Notes under the pieces: model-generated
The model's input: only the letters and a program-made list of their open reading frames with translations
Told to the model about the DNA's origin: nothing
Database searches by the model: none
Source: Streptomyces sp. HmicA12
Lineage (GTDB): Bacteria > Actinomycetota > Actinomycetes > Streptomycetales > Streptomycetaceae
Reading direction: 5' to 3'
Length of the DNA stretch: 64,000 nucleotides
NCBI RefSeq assembly: GCF_000373565.1
Contig: NZ_KB891797.1
Location: 468,487 to 532,486, forward strand
In this document: positions 50,520 to 61,933 of the stretch, one piece after another
Numbering within the stretch: position 1 is the first letter of the stretch
How the letters are laid out: each line of letters starts with the position of its first letter
Translations under genes and position numbers: made by a program

Positions 50520-51059
50520 ATGTCGCGTATTGGCAAGCTCCCCATCACGGTTCCCGCCGGCGTGGACGTCACCATCGATGGCCGCACGGTCACGGTGAAG
50601 GGTTCCAAGGGCACCCTGAGCCACACCATCGTCGCGCCGATCGACATCGCCAAGGGTGAGGACGGCGTTCTGAACGTCACCCGCCCCAACGACGAGCGTC
50701 AGAACAAGGCCCTGCACGGCCTGTCCCGCACGCTGGTGGCGAACATGATCACCGGCGTGACCACGGGTTACGTGAAGAAGCTCGAGATCAGCGGTGTCGG
50801 TTACCGCGTCCTGGCGAAGGGCTCCAACCTGGAGTTCTCGCTCGGCTACAGCCACCCGATCCTGGTCGAGGCGCCCGAGGGCATCTCGTTCAAGGTCGAA
50901 TCGGCGACCAAGTTCTCGGTCGAGGGCATCGACAAGCAGAAGGTCGGCGAGGTTGCGGCCAACATCCGCAAGCTGCGCAAGCCCGACCCGTACAAGGCCA
51001 AGGGCGTCAAGTACGAAGGCGAAGTCATCCGCCGCAAGGTCGGAAAGGCGGGTAAGTAA
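50520..51059 (+). CDS. rplF: 50S ribosomal protein L6
   Basis: A 179-residue L6 near the sarcin-ricin loop ([40 protein letters not shown]). 24 bases after rpsH. Confidence 0.99.
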   Translation: MSRIGKLPITVPAGVDVTIDGRTVTVKGSKGTLSHTIVAPIDIAKGEDGVLNVTRPNDERQNKALHGLSRTLVANMITGVTTGYVKKLEISGVGYRVLAKGSNLEFSLGYSHPILVEAPEGISFKVESATKFSVEGIDKQKVGEVAANIRKLRKPDPYKAKGVKYEGEVIRRKVGKAGK

Positions 51060-51062
51060 GCC

Positions 51063-51446
51063 ATGGCATACGGTCAGAAGATCGCTAAGGGCGACGCTTA
51101 CAAGCGTGCGGCAATCAAGCGCCGCCACATCCGTATCCGCAAGCACATCTCGGGTACGGCCGAGCGTCCGCGCCTGGTCGTGACGCGCTCGAACCGCAAC
51201 ATCGTGGCCCAGGTCATCGACGACGTTAAGGGTCACACCCTCGCGTCGGCGTCGACCCTGGACACCTCGATCCGCGGTGGCGAGGGCGACAAGTCCGCGC
51301 AGGCCAAGTCGGTCGGCGCCCTGGTCGCCGAGCGCGCCAAGGCCGCCGGTGTCGAGGCTGTCGTGTTCGACCGTGGTGGTAACCAGTACGCCGGGCGCAT
51401 TGCTGCCCTGGCGGACGCCGCCCGCGAAGCCGGACTCAAGTTCTGA
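51063..51446 (+). CDS. rplR: 50S ribosomal protein L18
   Basis: A 127-residue L18 binding 5S rRNA ([39 protein letters not shown]). Three bases after rplF. Confidence 0.99.
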   Translation: MAYGQKIAKGDAYKRAAIKRRHIRIRKHISGTAERPRLVVTRSNRNIVAQVIDDVKGHTLASASTLDTSIRGGEGDKSAQAKSVGALVAERAKAAGVEAVVFDRGGNQYAGRIAALADAAREAGLKF

Positions 51447-51489
51447 GTCCTGGTTCCGTAGCTAGCGGAAACAGAGAGAGGTAATTCCA

Positions 51490-52095
51490 ATGGCTGGACC
51501 CCAGCGCCGCGGTGGCGGTGCCGGTGGCGGCGAGCGGCGGGACCGGAAGGGTCGCGACGGTGGCAACGCCGCCGCCGAGAAGACCGCGTACGTTGAGCGC
51601 GTTGTCGCGATCAACCGCGTCGCCAAGGTTGTGAAGGGTGGTCGTCGCTTCAGCTTCACTGCGCTCGTCGTAGTGGGCGACGGTGACGGCACCGTGGGTG
51701 TCGGTTACGGCAAGGCCAAGGAGGTGCCGGCCGCCATCGCCAAGGGTGTTGAGGAGGCCAAGAAGCACTTCTTCAAGGTCCCCCGTATCCAGGGCACCAT
51801 CCCGCACCCGATCCAGGGTGAGAAGGCTGCCGGCGTCGTGCTGCTCAAGCCCGCGTCCCCGGGTACCGGTGTTATCGCCGGTGGTCCGGTGCGCGCCGTG
51901 CTCGAGTGCGCCGGCGTTCACGACATCCTGTCGAAGTCCCTGGGCTCCGACAACGCGATCAACATCGTGCACGCCACGGTGGAGGCCCTGCGTGGTCTGC
52001 AGCGTCCCGAGGAGATCGCGGCTCGCCGTGGTCTGCCCCTCGAGGACGTCGCTCCCGCGGCCCTGCTGCGTGCGCGTGCCGGGGCTGGTGCGTAA
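51490..52095 (+). CDS. rpsE: 30S ribosomal protein S5
   Basis: A 201-residue S5 at the decoding site. A Gly/Arg N-terminal extension ([20 protein letters not shown]) precedes the S5 domain with [20 protein letters not shown], where spectinomycin-resistance changes occur; none is obvious. One-base overlap with rpmD. Confidence 0.98.
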   Translation: MAGPQRRGGGAGGGERRDRKGRDGGNAAAEKTAYVERVVAINRVAKVVKGGRRFSFTALVVVGDGDGTVGVGYGKAKEVPAAIAKGVEEAKKHFFKVPRIQGTIPHPIQGEKAAGVVLLKPASPGTGVIAGGPVRAVLECAGVHDILSKSLGSDNAINIVHATVEALRGLQRPEEIAARRGLPLEDVAPAALLRARAGAGA

Positions 52096-52277
52096 TGGCG
52101 CAGCTCAAGATCACGCAGACGAAGTCGTACATCGGCAGCAAGCAGAACCACCGTGACACCCTGCGCTCCCTTGGTCTCAAGGGCATCAACACGCAGGTCG
52201 TCAAGGAGGATCGTCCCGAGTTCCGCGGCATGGTGCACACCGTCCGCCACCTCGTGACGGTCGAGGAGGTCGACTGA
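52095..52277 (+). CDS. rpmD: 50S ribosomal protein L30
   Basis: A 60-residue L30 ([20 protein letters not shown]). ATG overlaps the rpsE stop; rplO begins two bases after its own stop. Confidence 0.98.
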   Translation: MAQLKITQTKSYIGSKQNHRDTLRSLGLKGINTQVVKEDRPEFRGMVHTVRHLVTVEEVD

Positions 52278-52279
52278 TC

Positions 52280-52735
52280 ATGGGTGAGCAGAACCCGCTC
52301 AAGATCCACAACCTCCGTCCGGCCCCCGGCGCCAAGACCGCCAAGACCCGTGTCGGTCGTGGTGAGGCGTCGAAGGGTAAGACGGCCGGTCGTGGTACCA
52401 AGGGCACGAAGGCCCGTTACCAGGTTCCGGAGCGCTTCGAGGGTGGCCAGATGCCCCTCCACATGCGTCTCCCGAAGCTGAAGGGCTTCAAGAACCCCTT
52501 CAAGGTCGAGTTCCAGGTCGTGAACCTGGACAAGCTCGCCTCGCTGTACCCCGAGGGTGGCGAAGTCACCGTCGAGGGTCTGGTGGAGAAGGGCGCTGTC
52601 CGCAAGAACAGCCTCGTCAAGGTCCTGGGCCAGGGCGAGATCACCGTGGCGCTGCAGGTGACGGTCGACGCCGTCTCCGGCTCCGCCAAGGAGAAGATCA
52701 CCGCCGCCGGCGGTACGGTCACCGAGCTCGTCTGA
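52280..52735 (+). CDS. rplO: 50S ribosomal protein L15
   Basis: A 151-residue L15 ([39 protein letters not shown]). It precedes secY by 234 bases; the hairpin at 52771 lies between them. Confidence 0.99.
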   Translation: MGEQNPLKIHNLRPAPGAKTAKTRVGRGEASKGKTAGRGTKGTKARYQVPERFEGGQMPLHMRLPKLKGFKNPFKVEFQVVNLDKLASLYPEGGEVTVEGLVEKGAVRKNSLVKVLGQGEITVALQVTVDAVSGSAKEKITAAGGTVTELV

Positions 52736-52770
52736 TTTCAGACAGCGTCTCGATGACGTGAACGATCCCG

Positions 52771-52804
52771 ACCGGGGATACCCCACAAAAGGGGTATCCC
52801 CGGT
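52771..52804 (+). terminator. Terminator-like hairpin between rplO and secY
   Basis: ACCGGGGATACCCC and GGGGTATCCCCGGT form a 14-bp perfect stem around ACAAAA. It may separate the ribosomal and secY transcripts or lower read-through. Confidence 0.82.
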
Positions 52805-52969
52805 TGGTCGTTCCTAGGGGGGCAGGTACGCCGGTAAGGTGGCGTCCGCTGTTAATTTCTGGGATCTGCGTGCCCCCGGCACCAATCGCGGACCTTGACC
52901 GTTACGTATTCGTCGAATCCTCAAGACCGTCACCTCTGGCGCACGCGCGCGGGGGTCGCAGGAGGCACC

Positions 52970-54282
<1,313 letters not shown>

Positions 54283-54283
<1 letters not shown>

Positions 54284-54930
54284 TGCGAATCGTCCTCGTC
54301 GGGCCGCCCGGGGCTGGCAAGGGAACGCAGGCCGCGTTCCTCGCCCAGAACCTGTCGATCCCGCACATCTCCACGGGCGACCTCTTCCGTGCCAACATCA
54401 GCCAGGGCACGGACCTCGGCAAGCAGGCCAAGTCCTTCATGGACGCGGGCCAGCTGGTACCGGACGAGGTCACCATCGGGATGGCCAAGGACCGCATGGA
54501 GCAGTCGGACGCCGTCAACGGCTTCCTGCTCGACGGCTTCCCCCGCAACGTCTCGCAGGCCGAGGCGCTCGACGTCGCCCTCAAGGCGGACGACGTGAAG
54601 CTGGACGCGGTCCTGGACCTGGAGGTCCCCGAGGACGAGGTGGTCAAGCGCATCGCCGGCCGCCGCATCTGCCGAAACGAGTCGGCACATGTCTTCCACG
54701 TCGAGTACAAGCAGCCGAAGGCCGAGGGCGTCTGTGACGTCTGCGGCGGCGAGCTGTACCAGCGCGACGACGACAAGGAAGAGACCGTGCGCAAGCGGCT
54801 CGAGGTCTACCACACGCAGACCGAGCCGATCATCGACTACTACCGGGAGCAGGGGCTCGTCGTGACGATCTCCGCCCTGGGCAAGGTCGAGGACGTCACG
54901 GCGCGGGCCATGGAGGCCCTGGGCCGCTGA
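54283..54930 (+). CDS. adk: Adenylate kinase
   Basis: A 215-residue kinase that interconverts ATP+AMP and 2 [13 protein letters not shown] near residue 7 binds phosphate, DGFPRN is the AMP-binding motif, and the LID has CRNESAH and CDVC, a zinc-type lid as in Gram-positive bacteria. TGATG overlap with secY. Confidence 0.98.
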
Positions 54931-54955
54931 CGGCGCCTGTCGTAGTACGTGGCTG

Positions 54956-54989
54956 AGGCCGCGGTTCCCCGTCCGGGGTGCCGCGGCCT
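54956..54989 (+). terminator. Hairpin between adk and map
   Basis: AGGCCGCGG (54956-54964) pairs with CCGCGGCCT, and CCCC with GGGG, around two mismatches. Probably a partial terminator in the 111-base gap. Confidence 0.7.
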
Positions 54990-55041
54990 TAGTGTTGGTG
55001 TACGTACCCCCAGTACCGGATGACGGAGAGCGCAGGCCCCC

Positions 55042-55878
55042 ATGGTGCAGATCAAGACCCCCGACCAGATTCGCAAGATGCGGGAGGCGGGGCTTGTCGT
55101 CGCGGCGATCCACGCCGCGACCCGTGAGGCGGCCGTGCCCGGCGCGACCACCAAGGACCTGGACGAGGTCGCCCGCAAGGTCATCGCCGAGCACGGCGCG
55201 AAGCCCAACTTCCTGGGGTACGGCGGCTTTCCCGCCACCATCTGCACCTCGAAGAACGAGGTGGTGGTGCACGGCATCCCGAGCGACGAGGTCGTGCTCG
55301 AGGACGGCGACATCATCTCCATCGACGCGGGCGCGATCATCGACGGCTGGCACGGCGACGCCGCCTACACGTGCTTCGTGGGTACCGGGCACTCGGCCGA
55401 GCTCGTCGAGCTGTCCCGGGTGACCGAGGAGTCGATGTGGGCCGGGATCGCCGCCATGAAGGCGGGCAACCGGCTCGTGGACATCTCCCGTGCGATCGAG
55501 ACGTACATCCGCCGCCAGCCCAAGCCGGGCGGCGGCAAGTACGGGATCGTCGAGGACTACGGCGGCCACGGCATCGGCACCGAGATGCACATGGACCCGC
55601 ACCTGCTGAACTACGTCGAGCGGCGCCGCGGCAAGGGCCCCAAGCTCGTCCCCGGCCTGTGCCTGGCCATCGAGCCCATGGTCTCCCTCGGCACCCCGAA
55701 GACGGAGACCCTCTCGGACGACTGGACCGTCATCACCACGGACGGCACCTGGTCCTCGCACTGGGAGCACTCCGTCGCGCTGACGGAGGAGGGGCCGCTC
55801 GTGCTCACCTCTCCGGACGGCGGCAGGGCGAAGCTCGCGGAGATGGGGATCACCGCTGCGCCCGATCCGCTGGCCTGA
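55042..55878 (+). CDS. map: Methionine aminopeptidase, type I
   Basis: A 278-residue metallopeptidase that removes N-terminal Met from nascent proteins. The five metal ligands are present: Asp in IDAGAIIDG and HGDAAYT, His in GHGIGTEMH, Glu in AIEPMVSLG and Glu in HSVALTEEG. HGIPSDEV holds the substrate His. Streptomyces usually has further map genes; this one is embedded in the spc-alpha region after adk. Confidence 0.97.
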   Translation: MVQIKTPDQIRKMREAGLVVAAIHAATREAAVPGATTKDLDEVARKVIAEHGAKPNFLGYGGFPATICTSKNEVVVHGIPSDEVVLEDGDIISIDAGAIIDGWHGDAAYTCFVGTGHSAELVELSRVTEESMWAGIAAMKAGNRLVDISRAIETYIRRQPKPGGGKYGIVEDYGGHGIGTEMHMDPHLLNYVERRRGKGPKLVPGLCLAIEPMVSLGTPKTETLSDDWTVITTDGTWSSHWEHSVALTEEGPLVLTSPDGGRAKLAEMGITAAPDPLA

Positions 55879-56038
55879 TTGGGCGAGCCGCCTGCTTAGC
55901 GATCTCCGTGATGGGGCAGAATCCCTGGATTCGTCTTTCCGGGGGTACTGACGTAGACTGACGCGTCGGCTCTCGTGTATCGGCATGTCCGCATGCGAAG
56001 CGAGAGTCGATCAAGGTAGTCGATTCGAAGGGCGAAGC

Positions 56039-56260
56039 GTGGCCAAGAAGCAAGGTGCCATCGAGATCGAAGGCACTGTCGTCGAGTCTCTTCCGAACGC
56101 CATGTTCAGGGTGGAGCTCCAGAACGGCCACCAGGTCCTGGCACACATCAGCGGCAAGATGCGTATGCACTACATCCGTATCCTCCCTGACGACCGGGTC
56201 GTGGTGGAGCTGTCTCCGTACGACCTGACGCGTGGCCGGATCGTCTACCGGTACAAGTAG
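56039..56260 (+). CDS. infA: Translation initiation factor IF-1
   Basis: A 73-residue OB-fold protein ([20 protein letters not shown]) that fills the 30S A site during initiation. GTG at 56039 gives the universal length; the upstream frame is rejected. It has a likely promoter region just upstream with a TAGACT hexamer at 55954. Confidence 0.98.
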   Translation: MAKKQGAIEIEGTVVESLPNAMFRVELQNGHQVLAHISGKMRMHYIRILPDDRVVVELSPYDLTRGRIVYRYK

Positions 56261-56319
56261 ATCTTGCCCAGTCCCGCATCTCTGCGGGCCGCCGGCAACT
56301 GACCCGGAGAACCTCACCC

Positions 56320-56433
56320 ATGAAGGTCAAGCCGAGCGTCAAGAAGATCTGCGACAAGTGCAGGGTGATCCGCCGTCACGGTCGGGTCATGGTGATCTGC
56401 GACAACCCGCGCCACAAGCAGCGCCAGGGCTGA
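56320..56433 (+). CDS. rpmJ: 50S ribosomal protein L36, zinc-binding form
   Basis: A 37-residue L36, [20 protein letters not shown] onward, ending [13 protein letters not shown], one later Cys and a His bind zinc. Too short for most gene finders but placed exactly between infA and rpsM as in other bacteria. Confidence 0.98.
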   Translation: MKVKPSVKKICDKCRVIRRHGRVMVICDNPRHKQRQG

Positions 56434-56646
56434 CGCAAGACTTACTGCAGTTCGTTCGCAGAGTTTCGCGCGACGCACGCAACACATTGAGTACATATGC
56501 AGAGCCCGCCGGGGTGGATCCACTTCACTCGGGCGACACCTTCAGTCGGAGGCTGAGGACCCGGTTCGTACCGCACTTCCCCTTCGGGGGGCCGGCGGCC
56601 GGGAGTGGTTCTGCTGCAGACCTCCGAAAATCAACAGGAGCCATGA

Positions 56647-57027
56647 ATGGCACGCGTTGAAGGCGTTGACCTCCCGCGCGACAAGCGCATCGAGGTCGCC
56701 CTCACCTACGTGTTCGGCATCGGGCGTACGCGCGCCCAGCAGACGCTGGACGCCGCTGGTATCGACCGCAACGTCCGTGTTCGCGACCTGACCGAGGAAG
56801 ACCTCGTCAAGATCCGCGAGTACGTGGACCAGAACTTCCAGACCGAGGGTGACCTCCGTCGCGAGATCCAGGCCGACATCCGCCGCAAGGTCGAGATCGG
56901 CTGCTACCAGGGTCTGCGCCACCGTCGTGGTCTGCCGGTCCGCGGTCAGCGCACCAGCACGAACGCTCGTACCCGCAAGGGCCCGCGTCGCGCCATCGCC
57001 GGTAAGAAGAAGCCGGGCAAGAAGTAG
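56647..57027 (+). CDS. rpsM: 30S ribosomal protein S13
   Basis: A 126-residue S13 of the head ([40 protein letters not shown]). A 213-base gap after rpmJ precedes it; I see no gene in it. Confidence 0.99.
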   Translation: MARVEGVDLPRDKRIEVALTYVFGIGRTRAQQTLDAAGIDRNVRVRDLTEEDLVKIREYVDQNFQTEGDLRREIQADIRRKVEIGCYQGLRHRRGLPVRGQRTSTNARTRKGPRRAIAGKKKPGKK

Positions 57028-57091
57028 TCCTCAGCGGACGCTCACCAGCGGTCTTCGCTGTAGGACCGACCACCTCCCGTAGGAGAACGAC

Positions 57092-57496
57092 ATGCCCCCC
57101 AAGGGTCGTCAGGGCGCTGCCAAGAAGGTGCGCCGCAAGGAAAAGAAGAACGTCGCTCACGGGCACGCCCACATCAAGAGCACGTTCAACAACACGATCG
57201 TGTCCATCACGGACCCGACCGGCAACGTGATCTCGTGGGCCTCCGCCGGCCACGTCGGCTTCAAGGGCTCGCGCAAGTCCACGCCGTTCGCCGCGCAGAT
57301 GGCCGCCGAGTCGGCTGCCCGTCGCGCGCAGGAGCACGGCATGCGCAAGGTCGACGTCTTCGTCAAGGGTCCCGGCTCCGGCCGTGAGACCGCGATCCGC
57401 TCCCTCCAGGCCACGGGCCTCGAGGTCGGTTCGATCCAGGACGTCACCCCCACGCCGCACAACGGCTGCCGTCCGCCCAAGCGCCGCCGCGTCTGA
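57092..57496 (+). CDS. rpsK: 30S ribosomal protein S11
   Basis: A 134-residue S11 of the platform ([36 protein letters not shown]). In E. coli S4 (rpsD) lies between S11 and rpoA; no rpsD is found here, as expected in Streptomyces where it is elsewhere. Confidence 0.99.
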   Translation: MPPKGRQGAAKKVRRKEKKNVAHGHAHIKSTFNNTIVSITDPTGNVISWASAGHVGFKGSRKSTPFAAQMAAESAARRAQEHGMRKVDVFVKGPGSGRETAIRSLQATGLEVGSIQDVTPTPHNGCRPPKRRRV

Positions 57497-57516
57497 CGCA
57501 CGGTTGTCTTAGGTTC

Positions 57517-57550
57517 CGGGCGGTACGGCTCTTCGGAGGCGTGCCGCCCG
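57517..57550 (+). terminator. Weak hairpin between rpsK and rpoA
   Basis: CGGGCGGTACG and CGTGCCGCCCG pair with one G-T. It could lower read-through or stabilise the rpsM-rpsK message. Confidence 0.5.
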
Positions 57551-57611
57551 TACCCTTGATGTATCTCAGGGCATCAAATAGTGGGTGCCCCTGAACTGAA
57601 GGAATCACTTC

Positions 57612-58634
57612 ATGCTGATCGCTCAGCGTCCCTCGTTGACCGAAGAGGTCGTCGACGAGTTCCGCTCCCGGTTCGTGATCGAGCCGCTGGAGCCGGGCTT
57701 CGGTTACACCCTCGGCAACTCCCTTCGCCGGACCCTTCTCTCCTCGATCCCGGGTGCGGCGGTCACGTCCATCCGTATCGACGGTGTCCTGCACGAGTTC
57801 ACCACCGTGCCGGGCGTCAAGGAAGACGTCACCGACCTGATCCTCAACATCAAGCAGCTGGTCGTCTCCTCGGAGCACGACGAGCCGGTCGTGATGTACC
57901 TGCGCAAGCAGGGCCCGGGTCTGGTCACCGCCGCCGACATCGCGCCCCCGGCCGGTGTCGAGGTGCACAACCCCGACCTCGTCCTCGCCACGCTCAACGG
58001 CAAGGGCAAGCTGGAGATGGAGCTGACCGTCGAGCGCGGTCGCGGCTACGTCTCCGCCGTGCAGAACAAGCAGGTCGGTCAGGAGATCGGGCGCATCCCG
58101 GTCGACTCGATCTACTCGCCGGTTCTCAAGGTCACCTACAAGGTCGAGGCCACGCGTGTCGAGCAGCGGACCGACTTCGACAAGCTGATCGTCGACGTCG
58201 AGACCAAGCAGGCCATGCGCCCCCGCGACGCCATGGCGTCCGCCGGTAAGACGCTGGTCGAGCTGTTCGGTCTCGCCCGTGAGCTGAACATCGACGCCGA
58301 GGGCATCGACATGGGTCCGTCCCCGACGGACGCCGCCCTGGCCGCCGATCTGGCGCTGCCGATCGAGGAGCTCGAGCTCACCGTTCGGTCGTACAACTGC
58401 CTCAAGCGCGAGGGCATCCACTCCGTGGGTGAGCTCGTCGCCCGCTCCGAGGCCGACCTGCTCGACATCCGCAACTTCGGTGCGAAGTCGATCGACGAGG
58501 TCAAGGCGAAGCTGGCCGGTATGGGCCTCGCCCTGAAGGACTCGCCTCCCGGCTTCGACCCGACCGCCGCCGCCGACGCCTTCGGCGCCGACGACGACGC
58601 GGACGCCGGTTTCGTGGAGACCGAGCAGTACTGA
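57612..58634 (+). CDS. rpoA: DNA-directed RNA polymerase subunit alpha
   Basis: A 340-residue alpha subunit. The N-terminal domain ([20 protein letters not shown]) dimerises and scaffolds beta and beta prime. The C-terminal domain ([40 protein letters not shown]) contacts promoter DNA and activators. An acidic tail ([19 protein letters not shown]) ends the protein. Confidence 0.99.
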   Translation: MLIAQRPSLTEEVVDEFRSRFVIEPLEPGFGYTLGNSLRRTLLSSIPGAAVTSIRIDGVLHEFTTVPGVKEDVTDLILNIKQLVVSSEHDEPVVMYLRKQGPGLVTAADIAPPAGVEVHNPDLVLATLNGKGKLEMELTVERGRGYVSAVQNKQVGQEIGRIPVDSIYSPVLKVTYKVEATRVEQRTDFDKLIVDVETKQAMRPRDAMASAGKTLVELFGLARELNIDAEGIDMGPSPTDAALAADLALPIEELELTVRSYNCLKREGIHSVGELVARSEADLLDIRNFGAKSIDEVKAKLAGMGLALKDSPPGFDPTAAADAFGADDDADAGFVETEQY

Positions 58635-58717
58635 TGTGACTGCCCGCAGGCAATCCGCCTGCGGGGCCCTGACCCCGGTACCTGATACGGCCGGGGCAGA
58701 CACCTAGGAGAAACACC

Positions 58718-59215
58718 ATGCCGAAGCCCACCAAGGGTGCCCGTCTGGGCGGCAGCGCCGCGCACGAGAAGCTGCTCCTCGCGAACCTCGCGAAGTCGCT
58801 CTTCGAGCACGGCAAGATCACGACGACCGAGGCCAAGGCCCGTCGTCTGCGCCCGTACGCGGAGCGTCTGGTCACCAAGGCGAAGAAGGGCGACCTTCAC
58901 AACCGCCGTCAGGTGCTCACGGTCATCACGGACAAGAGCGTCGTCCACACGCTCTTCACCGAGATCGCCCCGCGCTACGAGAACCGTCCGGGTGGTTACA
59001 CCCGTATCACCAAGATCGGTAACCGTCGTGGCGACAACGCGCCCATGGCTGTCATCGAGCTGGTCGAGGCCCTGACGGTCGCGCAGCAGGCCACCGGTGA
59101 GGCCGAGGCCGCCACCAAGCGTGCCGCCAAGGACGCCGAGGCTGCCGCTCCGGCCGCCGAGGTCGTCGAGGACGCCAAGCCGGCCGAGGCCGCCGAGGAG
59201 TCCAAGGACGCCTGA
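58718..59215 (+). CDS. rplQ: 50S ribosomal protein L17
   Basis: A 165-residue L17. The core ([20 protein letters not shown]) is about 115 residues and is followed by an Ala/Glu/Lys-rich tail of about 45 residues, usual in Streptomyces. Last gene of the superoperon; a terminator follows. Confidence 0.99.
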   Translation: MPKPTKGARLGGSAAHEKLLLANLAKSLFEHGKITTTEAKARRLRPYAERLVTKAKKGDLHNRRQVLTVITDKSVVHTLFTEIAPRYENRPGGYTRITKIGNRRGDNAPMAVIELVEALTVAQQATGEAEAATKRAAKDAEAAAPAAEVVEDAKPAEAAEESKDA

Positions 59216-59236
59216 GGCTTCACGCCTTGAGTGTTG

Positions 59237-59270
59237 AGCGGGTCCGTCCCTGTGGGGGCGGGCCCGCTTT
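59237..59270 (+). terminator. Terminator of the ribosomal superoperon
   Basis: AGCGGGTCCGTCCC pairs with GGGGCGGGCCCGCT (two G-T pairs) and is followed by TTTTCCTTTG, 22 bases past rplQ. Confidence 0.88.
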
Positions 59271-59297
59271 TCCTTTGTCTAGCGAGGGACTGTTGTT

Positions 59298-60152
59298 GTG
59301 AGCGATGAGGTAGCGGACGGGTTCGTGCGGGTGCGGCTCGATCTGTCGTACGACGGTGCCGACTTCTCCGGGTGGGCCAAGCAGGCCAGTGGGCGCCGGA
59401 CCGTGCAGGGGGAGATCGAGGCCGCGCTGCGGACGGTGACCCGGTCCTCGGTGACGTACGACCTGACCGTGGCCGGGCGGACCGATGCCGGGGTGCACGC
59501 GCGCGGGCAGGTGGCGCACGTGGATCTGCCGGAGAGCGTCTGGGCCGAGCACCGCGAGAAGCTGCTCAAGCGGCTGGCCGGGCGGTTGTCCAAGGACGTG
59601 CGGGTGTGGTCCGTGGCGGAGGCGCCGAGCGGGTTCAACGCGCGGTTCTCGGCGATCTGGCGGCGGTACGCGTACCGGGTGACCGATCATCCCGGCGGGG
59701 TCGATCCGCTGGTGCGGGGTCATGTGCTGTGGCACGACTGGCCGTTGGACGTCGAGGCCATGAACGTCGCCGCGGAGGGGCTGCTGGGGGAGCACGACTT
59801 CGCCGCCTACTGCAAGCGGCGTGAGGGTGCCACGACCATTCGTACGCTGCAGGAGCTGAGCCTCGTGCGCGGGGACGACGGGATCATCACCGCCACCGTG
59901 CGGGCCGACGCCTTCTGCCACAACATGGTGCGCTCGCTCATCGGCGCGCTGCTCTTCGTGGGCGACGGGCACCGGCCGACGGACTGGCCGGGCAAGGTAC
60001 TCGCCGCCGGGGTGCGGGATTCCGCGGTGCATGTGGTGCGGCCGCACGGGCTGACGCTGGAGGAAGTCGGTTACCCGGCCGACGAGTTGCTGGCCGCGCG
60101 CAATCTCGAGGCGCGCAACAAGCGGACGCTGCCGGGCGCCGGATGTTGCTGA
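59298..60152 (+). CDS. truA: tRNA pseudouridine synthase A
   Basis: A 284-residue enzyme making pseudouridine at positions 38-40 of the tRNA anticodon stem. The catalytic Asp is in [15 protein letters not shown] near residue 60; later motifs [16 protein letters not shown] and [19 protein letters not shown] are conserved. GTG start. It is cut off from rplQ by a terminator but has little promoter space of its own. Confidence 0.97.
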   Translation: MSDEVADGFVRVRLDLSYDGADFSGWAKQASGRRTVQGEIEAALRTVTRSSVTYDLTVAGRTDAGVHARGQVAHVDLPESVWAEHREKLLKRLAGRLSKDVRVWSVAEAPSGFNARFSAIWRRYAYRVTDHPGGVDPLVRGHVLWHDWPLDVEAMNVAAEGLLGEHDFAAYCKRREGATTIRTLQELSLVRGDDGIITATVRADAFCHNMVRSLIGALLFVGDGHRPTDWPGKVLAAGVRDSAVHVVRPHGLTLEEVGYPADELLAARNLEARNKRTLPGAGCC

Positions 60153-60346
60153 CGCGCTGACAGCCGAAACCTGTCGGCGGTTGTCACGGGGAGGGAAAGA
60201 AGAGCCAAAACCCTCGGGCAACACGCCTGTTCGGATGTGACACTGGTAACTCGGCTGTACTGCCGCAGTTCGGCCAGGGGTTCGAATGGGGTGGCCGGGC
60301 GCGGCGGGGATGACGCGGGTCCGCAAGGGCCTGGGGGGTTTCCGGC

Positions 60347-61933
60347 ATGAGTTCTTCTGGTTCCGTGCGGACCGGCGGGCGCCGCGCCGCGCACCGACGG
60401 GAGCATCAACAGTTCGGGCTGCTGCCGCTGCCGCCGTCGGACCGGGAGAAGTACTCCTATACCCGGCGGCGGCTGTGGATCCTGACGATCAGCTCGCTCA
60501 TCAGCTTCGGCTGCCTGGCGGTCAGCCAGGTCGAACTGGCCCGCTCCGCACCGGTGTTGTGGGTGTACGCGCCGCTGCTCGTCTTCACCGTCGTCTACTA
60601 CCTGGTGTCGCTGCGGGTGAACGGGTTCACCCGGGACTTCGACATCAAGCGGCACCGGCGACTGGTGCGGAACTGGCGGCCCGAGACCTACCCGTCCGTC
60701 GATGTGTTCCTGCCGGTGTGCGGTGAACCGATCGCGGTGCTGCACAACACCTGGCGGCATGTGCGGGCGATGGCGGACCGGTACCCGGGCGTGTGCGTCC
60801 CGTTCGTGCTCGACGACCGGGCGAGCCCCGAACTCGCCGCGATGGCACGGGACTTCGGATTCCGCTACGGGACCCGGGAGAACCGCGGCTGGTTCAAGAA
60901 GGCCGGGAACCTGCACTTCGGGTTCGGGCGGTCCGACGGCACGTACATCCTGATCCTGGACGCCGACTTCACCCCGCGCGCCGATCTGCTGGAGGAACTG
61001 CTTCCCTACCCGGAGGCGGACGCCCGCATCGGCATCGTCCAGTCGCCGCAGTACTTCCGCGTCCTCGACTCGCAGAACTGGATCGAGCGCGGGGCCGGGG
61101 CGGTGCAGGAGCTGTTCTACCGGTCCGTGCAGGTGTCCCGGCAGGGCAGCGACGGAGCGATCTGCGTGGGCAGTTGTGCCGTGTACCGGCGGGCCGCCCT
61201 GGAGACCAACGGCGGTACGACGCTCATCGAGCACTCCGAGGACGTGCACACCGGGTTCGACCTGCGGGGCCTGGGCTGGGACCTGAGGTACGTGCCGGTC
61301 GCCGTGTCCACCGGGGTCTGCCCGGACAGCGCGAGCGCCTTCTTCAACCAGCAGTACCGCTGGTGCTCCGGCTCCATGAGCCTGCTCGGCAGCAGGAAGT
61401 TCTGGCAGCGGAAGATCAAGCTCTCCAGCCGGCTCTGTTACCTGTCCGGGTTCTTCTACTACATCCACACGGCGCTGTTCACCTTCGCCGCCCCCGTCAT
61501 CCCGCTGGTGCTGCTGTTCGCCATGCCGGGCAAGCTCCTGATCGAGAACCTGGCCCTGGTGCTGCCCAGCATCGTCTACACCACGATCGTCTTCCCGATG
61601 TGGCACAAGGCGCCCTACCGCCTGGAGGCGTGGGCGGCCCGCATGATGTACGGCTGGGCGCACGTCTTCGCCATCTGGGACATCCTGCGCAGGAACCGGA
61701 TGGGCTGGCTGCCCACCGGCTCCTCCGGCGCGCGGGAGAACAGAACCCGCCGGTTCTGGGTCGGCATGTGGGCCTGGAGCGGCGGCACCGCGGCGCTGTG
61801 GGTCGGCGCCGCCGTGTGGCGCATGTCCACCATGAACGCCCCCGACTTCGTCCTGATCCTGTCCTCCGGACTCTTCTACGCCCTCGTCGTGGGCCGGGTC
61901 CTCGTGCAGCCCCGAGCGGAGAGTGCCGTCTGA
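60347..61933 (+). CDS. Cellulose-synthase-like family 2 glycosyltransferase
   Basis: A 528-residue membrane glycosyltransferase. Two N-terminal helices (about 42-90) precede the GT-A domain with Asp156-Asp157 (LDDRAS), the DAD at 205-207, the catalytic Glu298-Asp299 in HSEDVHTG and QQYRW at 335-339, the signature of processive synthases. About four more transmembrane helices follow. Such enzymes polymerise and export a beta-linked polysaccharide from a nucleotide sugar; product unknown (cellulose or mannan-like). No PilZ domain is present. Start ATG 60347; it overlaps the next gene by one base. Confidence 0.9.
   Translation: MSSSGSVRTGGRRAAHRREHQQFGLLPLPPSDREKYSYTRRRLWILTISSLISFGCLAVSQVELARSAPVLWVYAPLLVFTVVYYLVSLRVNGFTRDFDIKRHRRLVRNWRPETYPSVDVFLPVCGEPIAVLHNTWRHVRAMADRYPGVCVPFVLDDRASPELAAMARDFGFRYGTRENRGWFKKAGNLHFGFGRSDGTYILILDADFTPRADLLEELLPYPEADARIGIVQSPQYFRVLDSQNWIERGAGAVQELFYRSVQVSRQGSDGAICVGSCAVYRRAALETNGGTTLIEHSEDVHTGFDLRGLGWDLRYVPVAVSTGVCPDSASAFFNQQYRWCSGSMSLLGSRKFWQRKIKLSSRLCYLSGFFYYIHTALFTFAAPVIPLVLLFAMPGKLLIENLALVLPSIVYTTIVFPMWHKAPYRLEAWAARMMYGWAHVFAIWDILRRNRMGWLPTGSSGARENRTRRFWVGMWAWSGGTAALWVGAAVWRMSTMNAPDFVLILSSGLFYALVVGRVLVQPRAESAV

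Noticed and set aside
56434..56646. Small gene in the rpmJ-rpsM gap
   Set aside because: No frame with ribosome-binding site or conserved motif; treated as untranslated leader.
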